A stretch of DNA of 64,000 nt from Galeruca laticollis. Lineage: Eukaryota; Arthropoda; Insecta; Coleoptera; Chrysomelidae. The first letter of the stretch is position 1; each line of letters begins with the position of its first letter. Under the pieces are notes generated by a model. That model was not told the DNA's origin, ran no database searches, and was given only the letters and a program-made list of their open reading frames with translations. A program made the position numbers and the translations under genes. This document shows positions 21,300 to 31,872 of the stretch, one piece after another. The stretch is taken from assembly GCA_963921935.1 (NCBI GenBank), contig OY998176.1, positions 86,034,960-86,098,959 of the forward strand, given 5' to 3'.

Positions 21300-22557
21300 T
21301 GCTGACAAGAAGGAAAGTGTGTATTATAAAGAGTTATAAAGTTTACTAAACAAATTTACCAAATATTAACATATTTAAAAATAATTCATTCAATATAAAG
21401 ACCTTAATTTAATAATAGGTACATTATATTTCTTCCTTCAGTGATGATCACGTTTTCAAGAGCGTTGATTAATGATTCCAATGTTTGCTGACAATATACC
21501 ATTATGATGCATTATTGTTAAGAAAAAAGCAATTTTTTTCCTTTCATTCGCTTTAGATTTGTTTTTTATTGTTTGACTTTCAACTGATTGAGCTTCTGAA
21601 CAAACATCCTTATTTTACCCTTTCGTTGACTTTAAAAAAAATAAAATGTTTTCAATTGTTACGCAACAAGAATTTTCGTCGCCATAACATCTCTTTTTCT
21701 TTATTCAAAACACGGAGGGGCTTAAACGATAATCAAAGGATATCCCAAATCCCATTTAGAGGTCGCAGATTGAAGAAGGGAGTCCCGAAAACGCTCCCCA
21801 TTGTCGCCGTTCCTAACTCGTAACCACCTATTGGATGAGTTTTACGACCAATTCTATCCACAGGTCGGATGAATTGGGAGAACACTCGTTTTCCATAACA
21901 TTAGACGTTCTCTTGAGAAGTTTAGCTTGAGGTGACTGTTACAGATTTTACGGAAGAGAAAATGTAATGTCGAGTGGAATATTAACGATAAGGCGTTCCT
22001 CTCGTATACTTGAAAATAAAGGCTGGAAAATGCTTATCAGGCTATATTTGTTTTGTAGAAATTCTCACAAAAAGGAAAGACAAGATATAAAAGTTTTCTA
22101 AGATCATCTACTGGGGAAATACGTGGACGGTTTCTATCAACTGTCAAAATTTTCATCGCTGTATCTAGCAGTTATCTGAACTTTGAAAATTAGAATAGGC
22201 ATTGAGTTACTCTGATAGAAACTTCATTCAACATCTTGAAAAAAAAATTTGTATTATTTTCTATAGAACAGAATATACGTACATATAAGAATGTATTATA
22301 ATGAAATAACCAATTTGTAAAAATGAATTTGAAGATACAAGATTTAATATTTTTCTCAATTTAAAAGGTATAGCTCAAAAAGTACAGCATTTTTAGTGCA
22401 ACAACTTTCTAAATAATCGAAAAAAGAGCCTTTATCCAATTGATCAATCTAATCCGAGGCAATTTTCTTAGTTCTAAGAGCACTTAGTATTTTTACCACA
22501 AGTAGATGCTTGCTGCACTTATTAATCCTTTACTTTTATCAGAAAATAGGACCGTTA
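21300..22557. other. No recognisable gene
   Basis: Mostly AT-rich. A GC-richer patch at 21700-21900 has no convincing coding potential in any frame. Confidence 0.5.
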
Positions 22558-22790
22558 GTACCCCTGACGAGCTACTCAATCCACCAATCAGAATGTAGAA
22601 AATACAGGATTATGTACGAATGTAAGATGAAAAAAAATGTGTGCTGAGATAAAATGCTGCTCAATAAGCCATCACACTCCAATCACGTAAAAGGGGTGGT
22701 TATAGCGACAAAATCATGTCGACCAACTTTTAAAGGAAGCTGTAAGGAAAATTGTTGGCAAAAATTCATTGACATTGAGGCAAAAATTAG
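22558..22790 (+). repeat. Tandem duplication, copy A
   Basis: Begins GACGAGCTACTCAATCCACC and ends TTCATTGACATTGAGGCAAA. Shares multiple blocks with copy B at 22886-23232, including GTAGAAAATACAGGA, TCCAATC and GGAAGCTGTAAG. Confidence 0.65.
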
Positions 22791-22885
22791 TAAAAAGAGA
22801 ATAATAAAATCAAAGATACGACCATTAAGAACATAAGAAAAACGAATAAAATGTAAATTCACTTGTAAACCCTCTTCCTTCATCA

Positions 22886-23232
22886 GTGTCCCAGACAAGC
22901 TACTCAATTCACCAATCAGGAATCACAACGTAGAAAACACAGGACGTAAGAAGAAGAAAATGTTGTGCTGTGATAGAATGTAGCTTTTCGAAAGGAAAAA
23001 ATACCTTTGAAATTAAACATTGGCTCAATAAGTAGGTATTATCCGGACCCTGCACCTTGAAAACCGACCAGTTTGCTGAATTTAAACGTGGTTTTACAAA
23101 CATCGATGTAACACCACACTCCAATCTCTCAAAGAGAGCTGGCTACACCGAAAATCAATCGTGTTGGTAAACTGTTAAGGAAAGCTGTAAGAAAAATAGC
23201 TAGCAAAATTTATTGACATTGAGGAAAAAGCA
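22886..23232 (+). repeat. Tandem duplication, copy B
   Basis: Longer copy, starting GACAAGCTACTCAATTCACC and ending TTTATTGACATTGAGGAAAA. It holds about 110 bp that copy A lacks. Source unknown. Confidence 0.65.
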
Positions 23233-23859
23233 TAAAATGTATTGGACTAATACAAAGGAAAGAATAATAACAAGTTAGATAAACGCGGTAATCTATAGAA
23301 ACATTTGATGACATGATTTAAAAAAATTCTTAGCAATGAATGCAAAATTATCAAAAAGAAGTCGTAATTTCTTAATTTGAGTTTGCGTTGGCACATAATT
23401 CTAATAATTCTTGTTCTACTGTTATTTATTTATGAATTGAAACATTTTGAATTTTAATGTGTCTTATTCTTTTTGGAATTCATTTGAAGATATATTTAGT
23501 TATTTAAATGATCAGAACACATATTTTTGAAGATGGTTCCTCAATTTTATTGTGATGTCTTGTTTATTATCCCTTTGGTTTGGGGTTTCCCATATTTTTT
23601 GCGTCCTAACCTAGGCCATTTGATATAGATGCAGATAGGTACAAAAATTGAAACATCCACAATATGAAACAGACTTTTTATTAATTTATAAGAATTCAGA
23701 ATAGAAACAGCAAAAAATAAAAGATACTTAAGAAAAATAAACTACAATAGCTAAGTAAATCAACGTGACTGGCGATCTCCACACAGTTTTTCAAAGAGGG
23801 GAATCATACTTGACATTCCTACTTTAATTTCTTACTGCCCATTGATCCTTAAGTGATAT

Positions 23860-24830
23860 TTGTTTTGGATTACAGCTACAGAGCTGAAAATTCAGCTTCA
23901 CACAAATATGATGTTGCATACGGAATGAAAATTATTAAAGCTTTTGAAGTTAAGTTTGGATATTCATTTTGAACCAAAACTCCACCAAATCGGAACTGGT
24001 GAATTTAGTTTTAAGACTGCTGTCATAAGAGAGTTCAATGATACTCTCTTCCTCTTGTGATGTGGATTCTGACGGAGCTTGTACATAGAAAGGATCTAAG
24101 AACCACACACATTTTTCGAAATCATCATCAGCAAAGTATTTTGAAAACCATTCGATAAGCTTCGAAAGGTGTTCCGTGAAAAGGGCGATCATGTTTTGTG
24201 AGACAACCAGTTCATTGGATAAAGTTTATTTATACAATTTCGGGATGCAATTTTGACCCTCCATCTTCATTAATTTTTTCATCCACAATTGCAGTTTCTT
24301 TCTAAACGCGACAATCTTCTCCAATAGGTTCAGAATGTGCGTGTTGTTGCCTTGCAAAGACAAATACAATTTATTTAGTTTCTCAAATTTATCGCACAAA
24401 TATGCTAGTTTTAGCAAAACATTCTGGTTCAGCAAAGTATCTGCCGTTTTCATCACGTTCTTGTTGTAAAAAAAGTGCAAATTTCTTCGTGTAATTCGAA
24501 TACACAAAATAAGACATTTTTACGTGAAAGCCTTCGTGAATTGCAGTAATTTAGCAGGGCCGTATGTTCCGCTCTCGTATCGCGTTTAGCGATCTAGTTT
24601 TTCCTTAGTTTACTGCACGAATACTAGTACTTGGTTAAATTCAGAACTCATTGACTTCGATGCAAGAGCTTCCATATGGATGTTGCAAAGGGTTCACAAA
24701 GCATTCGGTGTTTTCTCCGAATAAGTGCTTGTATTCCTCCATACCTACCAGACGTGGATCCAGCACCATCACTAAATACACCAATACAATTTTCCCAATC
24801 CAAACCATTTTCTGAGGATTAAATTACTTA
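23860..24830 (-). pseudogene. ZBED5-like hAT (Buster-type) transposase relic
   Basis: Blocks in family order on the minus strand: LDWENCIGVFSDGAGSTSGR (near 24780), RRLSRKNVLFCVFELHEEI (near 24520), LAYLCDKFEKLNKLYLSLQG and LEKIVAFRKKLQLWMKKL (24226-24400), then CVWFLDPF, IIELSYDSSLKTKF and LVEFWFKM (23950-24130), and IPYATSYLCEAEFSAL (near 23890), the start of the dimerisation region. Several stops and frame shifts divide the blocks. The N-terminal zinc finger was not found. TIRs were not found either. In vertebrates the family is domesticated, but here it looks like a dead TE copy. Confidence 0.8.
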
Positions 24831-25075
24831 CTTCCCCAGACTTTCCAGAGATTCGTCCTGAGCCCATGGTTACTTATCCTTAACCTGTTGAGGATCCTTT
24901 TAGAGTCAAGACGTTCTCCATCTTTGTCGTCTCGTACAAAGACAACGCATGCACAGGGCTTCGGTATCTCCTCGCCCACTAGTGCCTTACGAGATGCGTA
25001 GAACATAAAAAGATAGAGCTTGTTAGATTCCGCGCGGCTTCCCTGAAGGTGGTCGTCTGGTCGGGTCATCCACAT
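24824..25075 (-). pseudogene. DUF4780-like fragment, distal part
   Basis: An 83-codon frame containing EEIPKPCACVVFVRDD, then RILNRLRISNHGLRTNLWKV, which fits the central pattern of DUF4780-type proteins found in insect retroelement-associated genes (PKPxxCVxFV ... L...N.GL.T..W.V). Upstream homology stops abruptly at about 25000. The proximal part of a similar protein lies at 28057-28810 on the same strand. Confidence 0.4.
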
Positions 25076-25590
25076 ATCTCCCCTTATTATGAGGCTTCAC
25101 GTTGTAAATTGTCTGGGTCGGTCGTATCTCACCCCTTTGACTTTGCGATGAGTATTGATTCAGGAATCAGTAGTATTATATAAACTTAATTTTGTCGACC
25201 TGGGATATTCGTTTTACCTCCTCGTTCTGGTTACCTGAAACAAACTGGGTGTATTCGGTACCAGATCACGCGTTCAACACACAGCATGATCTCAGAGCTC
25301 AACACGCTCCGGGATTTCAGCTAGGATGATTTGCTTTCGTTCAAGGCTCAAAACACTCTAAAGTTTCGGCCAAAAACGGGGTTTGCTTGTATCTAACTTT
25401 GGGTTCAACACACTCCAAAGGGTCGACGACAAGCCGGGTGTTGAACGATCCCAGGCTTAACACGCTCCAGGATGTAGTAAATTAACTCGTTTATCCACCG
25501 CTGAAGTTTTCCTATCGCTTCTAGACGTAAGGATTGAGCTTATTGTTGTGTTGAAATGTTTTCAGCGTTAATGATATCGGTCGAGCTGTT
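25076..25590. other. No gene; short repeated CTCC phrases
   Basis: 25260-25480 repeats a loose motif of the form GTTCAACACACTCC or AGCTCAACACGCTCC about six times at 30-60 bp spacing. It is moderately GC-rich and non-coding by eye. Nature unknown. Confidence 0.4.
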
Positions 25591-26090
25591 AGTGATTACA
25601 GTGCCTTTATACAAGACAGTGGCGACAATAGAGCCTAAGCTCCGCCCATCCGCCATTAATCATCAAAATTTAAACCCGAGAATAGGGATTTTACATTGAT
25701 ATCGATATTGAATTTTATTTTATGGCTGTAAATCAGTTATAAAATGTAATTATAATGCATACTATGGCATGACTATTAATTGAACTGTGAAACAATATTT
25801 TTGTTTGGTAATTTAAATCACTCATTTTGAAATGATTTGTAAATTCGTGTTACAGACGATTTCAATACCTAAATATATTTCTATAGCTAGAGTAAATAAT
25901 TTGATTTAACAAAAAAAAAAACAAATTTTGTAATATTTAAATCTGTAATTGAAATTTTAATTTTTGAAGAGATAATTATTATGATGTTCGCTATTGGTTG
26001 GGTTTTAATACAAAACTCGTCTATACTATTACATATTATTATTAAATTTACTGTGTCGACTCTTACTTTATGGAATCTACTCATATTTTT

Positions 26091-26280
26091 GTTTTAAATG
26101 AAACTAACCGTTTTTAGATAATTCGACAATATATTGAAAAAATGTTAAAAATTCTAAGAAATTTGACAATTGTTTCGATGATATTTTTAGTATCGAAATA
26201 GTTGTCAAATTTCTTAGAATTTTTAACATTTTATCAATATATTGTGGAACTATCTAGAAACAGTTAGTTTCATTTAAAAC
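26091..26280. repeat. Near-perfect 190-bp foldback (MITE-like)
   Basis: Arms of about 90 bp start GTTTTAAATGAAACTAAC and meet at a short loop near 26180 (GATGATATTTTTAGTA). Mismatches are few, so it is recent or structurally constrained. No ORF. Confidence 0.9.
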
Positions 26281-26808
26281 AGTAACATATTATTATGTTT
26301 TATTACTGGGAAGAAAGGGAAAATAATAAAAAAACATAAGATAAAGCATACGTTTAGATGTGTACAACAATACTTCTTATAATAACAATTTTAGGGAAGA
26401 TAGAATTTAAGTCGGTGAACAATGAATATGTTAAAAAATAGTGATCATAATTATCATGAAATTTACAAAGTCAATAAACTCATATTAGAAGTGGGATAAT
26501 TTCTGGAATTGTTTTTCTAGGCAGCTGTGATTCTATTTGTCGTTTAGTAGGAAGCTTTCTTTCTATTTTTCCTTGATAAAAGTGAACATTGTAGGGACTG
26601 CTGTTAATTTTAATTTCCTACTACCATCATTCCTAGTATTTTCCCCATTTCTGGGGCAAAGTATACCTTAAACATAAATACAGATGTAATTCATTACAGA
26701 ATGTAATAATAACTGAAAATAATTATTTTAGAGTACATCTAAGCAAATTCCAAACATTTCAATAACTATTGAGTAATTCATCAGGTAACTCATTTAAATT
26801 TTTAACAA

Positions 26809-27032
26809 CAGTAAAAACACAAGAGCTTTTTTTTTATCGGATAAATTTCTCTTTGCAACGAAACAGTTTTGCCAATCACTAATTTTACGAGAAAAACTGA
26901 CATGATAAAATCGCGACACCGAAGGTGGAGCGATTTTATCTAATGTCAGTTTTTCGAGCAAATTTAGTGATTGGCAAAACTTTGAATCAAAGAGGAATTT
27001 ATCTAATAAAAGAAAAGCTCGAGTGTTTTTTG
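26809..27032. repeat. Second foldback, about 105-bp arms
   Basis: Arms share AGTTTTGCCAATCACTAA, AAAAACTGACAT and GATAAAATCGC, meeting at CACCGAAGGTGGAG around 26925-26940. The arms differ by several bases and one small indel, so it is older than the 26091 foldback. Confidence 0.85.
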
Positions 27033-27312
27033 GCAAGATAAATTAACGACAGAATATATGGATGAACAACAACAATAATTGCGACTCATTGTCATTGTGT
27101 AAAAGTGACGTCCGCTTACTAGATATTGAGGAAGAGAAGTTTTTATCGCGATAAAAAAGGATGCACCTTTTTTATCGATGGCAAAGTGACAATAACATTT
27201 CCAGGTATATGACATTTTAACATTGGAGTTAATTTATCATCAAAATAAAATGTATATGTAAGTTACATGTTAATAATAATAATTACAATAACTCTTTAAT
27301 AGATGTTTCTCC

Positions 27313-27591
27313 TTAATAAAAATAAATCAATACACTTTTTACCTCACACAGTGCTGAAGCATTCATTGGTTTCCAGTTGTCCCTTCTCCTTTTAATAGTG
27401 CATTCCTTTCTAGGAGTAGGATCTTTGGGAAAATACTTCATTACAAATCCCGTTGTAGAACAATACTTGTAGTTCAATGCTGAATAAACTGTCTTACTTC
27501 CAGTCACTGCTTGTAAAACATTCACTTGAAATTGTAGTTTTTTGTACCTACCTTGATGTTGACAAATATGATGATTTGTTAACAGCGACAC
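27313..27591 (-). pseudogene. THAP zinc-finger-like fragment
   Basis: A 92-codon frame includes KYFPKDPTPRKECTIKRRR then DNWKPMNASALCEV. This matches the THAP core (FPKDP..R..W......NW.P...S.LC..HF). The central Trp is Cys and the terminal Cys-x2-His-Phe is broken (CEVKS). THAP domains bind DNA in P-element transposases and in host proteins. No transposase body was found downstream on this strand. Confidence 0.5.
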
Positions 27592-28056
27592 ATAAATTGC
27601 AGCTGCATAATTTGTGCAGACATACCAAAACCGTCGCTATAACCGCAACGTAGGTGGGTATTACTCTTTTCAACAGTTGCAAACTATAATAGGTATGGTT
27701 CAAAATCCTGATCAAGGAGAAAAATTCGCAAACGAACTAATGAAATGAAGTCAACAAATTAAAAAAACACTTTACCTTAGCTGTACAAAAAGATCTGATA
27801 TAAAATACGACGTGATTACAACTAAAACACAAAAGTAAACAAATAAAATTTGATGATTAATGGCGGATTTCAGCCTGACCAAAAAACACTGACCACGTAT
27901 TGTCGCCACTGTCTTGTATAAAGCCACTGTATTAGTGATATGCCGAAAGTGTTGCCCTCTAGGTAATGGGTGCCCAACTTCATCTACTGTAATCATTTGG
28001 TATGGTAGTGTTCTGTATCCCGGTTACCGATGTTTCGTGTTCATTATGTGTAGAGG

Positions 28057-28810
28057 TTGTTAACTAATATTTTAGACGACAGTGTCGTTACATCCCATGG
28101 TTTTGAAGTCGGGATGATATCCTTCGCCGATCTTGCGGTTGTGTCGTCCACGCAAATTAGTTCCAGAAAGCCCGATTTATGTGTATTTTTCCAGAAGCGG
28201 ACTTGTGGTCATCTCTCCGAGATAGCATCATATGCGGCCATGAAGGATTTTTGGACTGCTTTAAGCTTATCCCTATCTATCTTGACATTCTGGAATCCTG
28301 TGTGAACTGCAGCTACCTTGATTGAAGCGACGGCTTCGCTGAAAGTTACACCTTCGGTTTTTGGCCTTTCCCTTTGCTTCAGCTTTCGGGCGGTGTACTT
28401 CCGTCTGGCCTGGGCCGTTTTGGGCCTTTGGTCGGTGGTGTTTGTTTTACCGGTCCCAGCTGTATCTCCTTTGCCTTTTCGACAGATCTTGAAAAGTTGG
28501 CTTTTATTGCAGCACTTTTCGCTTGTATGTAATTTCTTTTTTTTACTGGTTTGCCTCTTTTGGCTTTGGGGATACCAGATAGCTTTGCAGCTTTAATTTC
28601 TTCATCTGTCATGCGGCCTACCTCTTCTACTGTTGTAGTTCCTGGCATATCAGCTTGGGAGATATCTTTTGACGATCCTAGCCTTATAGCTTGCGGATTA
28701 TCTCCGGATGTTCCCTGTGCTATTATCTTAGGAACATGTTCTTTCTTTTCCGAGTCCCCGTGCTTTGGGTACTCAGTGATCTTTTCTTTTTGATTTATTT
28801 AGATCCATTT
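28057..28810 (-). pseudogene. Retroelement-type basic protein, DUF4780-like proximal part
   Basis: Read from about 28804 downward in three frames: a Lys-rich N-terminus (KAKRGKPVKKRNYIQAKS), then KGPKRPRPDGSTPPE, then VTFSEAVASIKVAAVHTGF, IDRDKLKAVQKSFMAAYD and a stretch with GFLELICVDDTTA. The KRPR.DGSTP element followed by a soluble (S/T)-x-A-V-A block is the layout of insect DUF4780-type proteins. Frameshifts fall near 28380 and 28640. A possible 3' piece is at 24824-25075. Function unknown. Confidence 0.45.
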
Positions 28811-30620
28811 CTGTTCCACGAGTAGTTAGTGAAACTAGTCCACCCCCGCAAAGCCACGCATGCGGGGGTATGAGATACGACCTGTTACCCCAAAGGAACC
28901 GTTCGAAGCAGCTGTCACCCTAGTGCCATTCAGCCATCACCACGGTATCTTCACAGGTTAGCTTGGGGGATATTTATCGACCTTTCGATCTAGATTCGTT
29001 GAGTTTGCAACAGGGTGACAACGTGAAGGGTGTATCTATGATCACACACTCTCAATCATGTTGCGAGTATCCAGCGGTTTTGGGATAGTTTAAAGAGGTG
29101 AAATGCCCCAGGGTTCTCCGTGAGAAACCGATCTCTTAGGCTTCGTGTCTCTATTCAGTTCAAATTTACGACGACTGGAAAAAGAACAGATCCCTCCACT
29201 TTGTAGGATAAGGATAATCTTAGTATAATTTTGGATTACCCCAAATCGTTTACATGTTTAGCGTTTTTATAATATTCTGTCTTTTAGAATGATAGGATCG
29301 AATGTTCGAACATCCATTTTATTGAAAGTCGTTATCAGATTATAGCCCGAACTGCGTTAATATTAATATAAAATCAGGTAGATACCAAGATAAATTAGAC
29401 AATTAGTACAAAGATAATTCGGCAACACAATAACTCAAGGTTAGAATGTTCGTTACATCTTGTATATAACGTGCTATTGAAATTCCTTTCTAACCAGAAA
29501 AGACAAGAGTCTTTTGATTCGCCCCTGTTTTTCCCATTTTCCAATGCATAGTGATTTTTACGATAATACAGGGATTCCACATATATATATTCAACTACTA
29601 TTATTTGCGTATCTCCATTGAGAGAGCGCGAAACGGGTAGAAAATTGGAGAGAGGGTGAACGTCGCCGCATGCCTTGGGTTGATCACACACTCGGACTGA
29701 TTTTAATGTACCCCAGGGTGCTCACACATCACATACCACCTACAATCGGGTCTTCCAATCTCTTCTTTGATGGAGATAACCATAAATAAAGTAAATCGCG
29801 ATAACGTTCCCAACAAAATCGATAAGAAGTGTACATAGAAAAAAAGAAGTTTGCTTTTAAATTTGAATAAATGAAAATCTCTCGAACAAACCATGTTATC
29901 CAAGACACATGACAGCCGAGATATAGAGAAATGGAATAATTTAGAGATAACAATACAGAAATATAACTTCTCTAAATTGGACTTGTTATCTCCTCTTAAT
30001 GTTGGTCCCTTATTGATACTTAATACTACTCATTGCGATTTTGCTTAGTTTCATTGCAAGCAGTGAAATTACGCGATCAAATATTTACATGATTGCAATA
30101 ACAATGCAACGTTGCAAATTCGGTTCGTACGATTTTTCTTGTTAATTTTCCTTTAAATCTGTCACATATTCTCCGACTCCGACTTTTGTCATTTATTAGT
30201 CGATCCTTGATGTTTGCACGTTCGAACGCCGCCTCTACGATGCGAACAAGGATAATCACGTGTCATTCCTGAGAAAATACCGCCCCGAAGTAAATTACCG
30301 TGCGTCGGACGCTTATTCACCGCCCCCTTTTTAACGAAAGCGCTGACGATTGCTTTCTACTAATTGACCGTTATAGATAGATAAACTGTCTTTTTTGCTT
30401 CCCAGTTTACATTTTAGAATTTGAAAATTAAATTATTTTGCAACCGATTGTGAAGCCCGATCATATATTTAGGCTTCATACTGTGACAGATCTTCGATAA
30501 GATTCGCACAATTAAACACCAACAAAAAACAAGCGAATCTCAGCTTCAAAGCCGAGCTTTCTTAGCAATAAACAAGTTAAAAGTTAAGTTTTGTGAGTTG
30601 TTCACGATCGGTGGGGTTTT
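28811..30620. other. No recognisable gene
   Basis: 28811-29230 is GC-richer (CCACCCCCGCAAAGCCACGC with a matching GCATGCGGGGGT hairpin at 28841-28867) and may be the 5' UTR of the element encoding the basic protein. 29230-30620 shows no convincing gene; 30280-30360 is a short GC-rich tract. Confidence 0.4.
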
Positions 30621-30623
30621 GTC

Positions 30624-31269
30624 CTAGAATGCAATAAATCTAGCAAAAAATAAGAAAGCCACTGGTGATAACATCTCTAACGAATTTTTAAAGAGTTTAC
30701 CCATTGATTGGATATACTACTTGAAAAATATTTTCAATAACATTATTTCTGAAGAGGGATTACCCCATACATGCTCAATAACTAAAATAATCCACTTCCA
30801 TCCTAAAAGCCCAAATGGTTATCGCAGCATAGCTCTGCTTCATCATAAAAAAAAATTGTTTACGCATCTAATCAATGTAATACTCACAAATTATTCTGAA
30901 AATGGTGAAATACTCCCAGAATGCCAAGCTGGATTCCGTAAATCCCGCAGATGTGACGATAACGTTTTTGTATTACATACAATTATTACTAATTATCTAC
31001 GTTTACTCTCAAGAAAACTTTTCGCTCTATTTGTTGATTTTAGAAAAGCCTTTGATTCCTCAGATTACAGCGTCCTCTGGGAAAAACTTTATATAGAAGG
31101 GGTTAGGGCAAAAATGTTTTATCTCATCACTCTGTCATGTATCTCATGCATTAATTTAACCGTATCTTCTCCTTTTGTTAATGTATCAGTGGTACACCAG
31201 AGAGCGATAAATTCATTTATTTCTGTTATGGTTGATAACTTCAAACGCATAGGTTGCAAAATTTCTTAA
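30624..31269 (+). pseudogene. LINE reverse transcriptase fragment
   Basis: Reads AKNKKATGDNISNEFLKSLP, then TKIIHFHPKSPNGYRSIALL, CQAGFRKSRRCDDNVFVLH, and ALFVDFRKAFDSSDYSVLWE, where the first catalytic Asp is kept (VDFRKAFD). These are the N-terminal RT blocks of a Jockey/CR1-like LINE. The sequence ends before the YADD block, and residues just downstream are aberrant. ORF 30721-31269 is otherwise open. The copy is truncated on both sides. Confidence 0.8.
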
Positions 31270-31870
31270 AGTACCCATGAAAACCGCTCACTTAAATCAA
31301 GTAAAAGATAATTTACGGGCATATTCATACATCTGTGGACGATCTCCGAGAAGCAATTTCTAGGCCAATAATAAGATTTTCCTACTTTCTATGAGATTTT
31401 CAGTGTTTCTCTTCAATTGCCTATTGTTTGATGTGAAACATTAAGTTATGGAATCGTGCCTTCCCCCCCCCCCTTAAAGGTTTGTTTGTGGAAATTTCAA
31501 AAAATTTCACCCAGTGGTTTGATCGTGAAGCCACATAATACCACACATCAAGCACTACTACCTAGTTCCATTTGGCAGTGTATTTAAAGTAACAGTTCAT
31601 CAATCCACAGTAAGGGTGTATGGCCATTGGATTAATTTACGTTAAATTTCCAATTCACTATTTCTTACTTCTACATTTCTTTCTTTCAATGTCCACGATG
31701 CTCTAGCACCAATATCCAAATTTTCCTTACTTACTCCGAAGAAATGCAAAAAAAGTGTTCACTTTTATCGCTTTTTCGTGTTTTTTTTGTATTTATAGAT
31801 TTTTTTTGTATTTGTAGATTTATCTTTGTTGTCTTTTGTGAATAAACATATAAAGACAAAACATTTGTTC
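31270..31870. other. No gene; homopolymer and T-rich repeats
   Basis: An 11-C run at 31463-31473, and two tandem units of TTTTTTTTGTATTT(A/G)TAGAT near 31786-31823. Nothing else recognised. Confidence 0.5.
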
Positions 31871-31872
31871 TA

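Larger units (their letters stand above)
25591..27938. mobile_element. Segment with inverted ends, possible THAP/P-like element
   Basis: 25591-25671 is the reverse complement of 27847-27938, sharing CTTTATACAAGACAGTGGCGA and CCGCCATTAATCATCAAA. The interior holds two foldback elements (26091-26280, 26809-27032) and a minus-strand THAP-like fragment (27313-27591). Exact termini and target duplication are not resolved. A P-type element is one reading. Confidence 0.45.

Noticed and set aside
28318..28596. 92-codon + strand ORF with hydrophobic, membrane-like sequence
   Set aside because: It is the antisense of the Lys-rich retroelement protein on the minus strand, which has the recognisable motifs.
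31463..31473. 11-C run as a regulatory or structural element
   Set aside because: Isolated homopolymer; more likely a random or assembly-sensitive tract.
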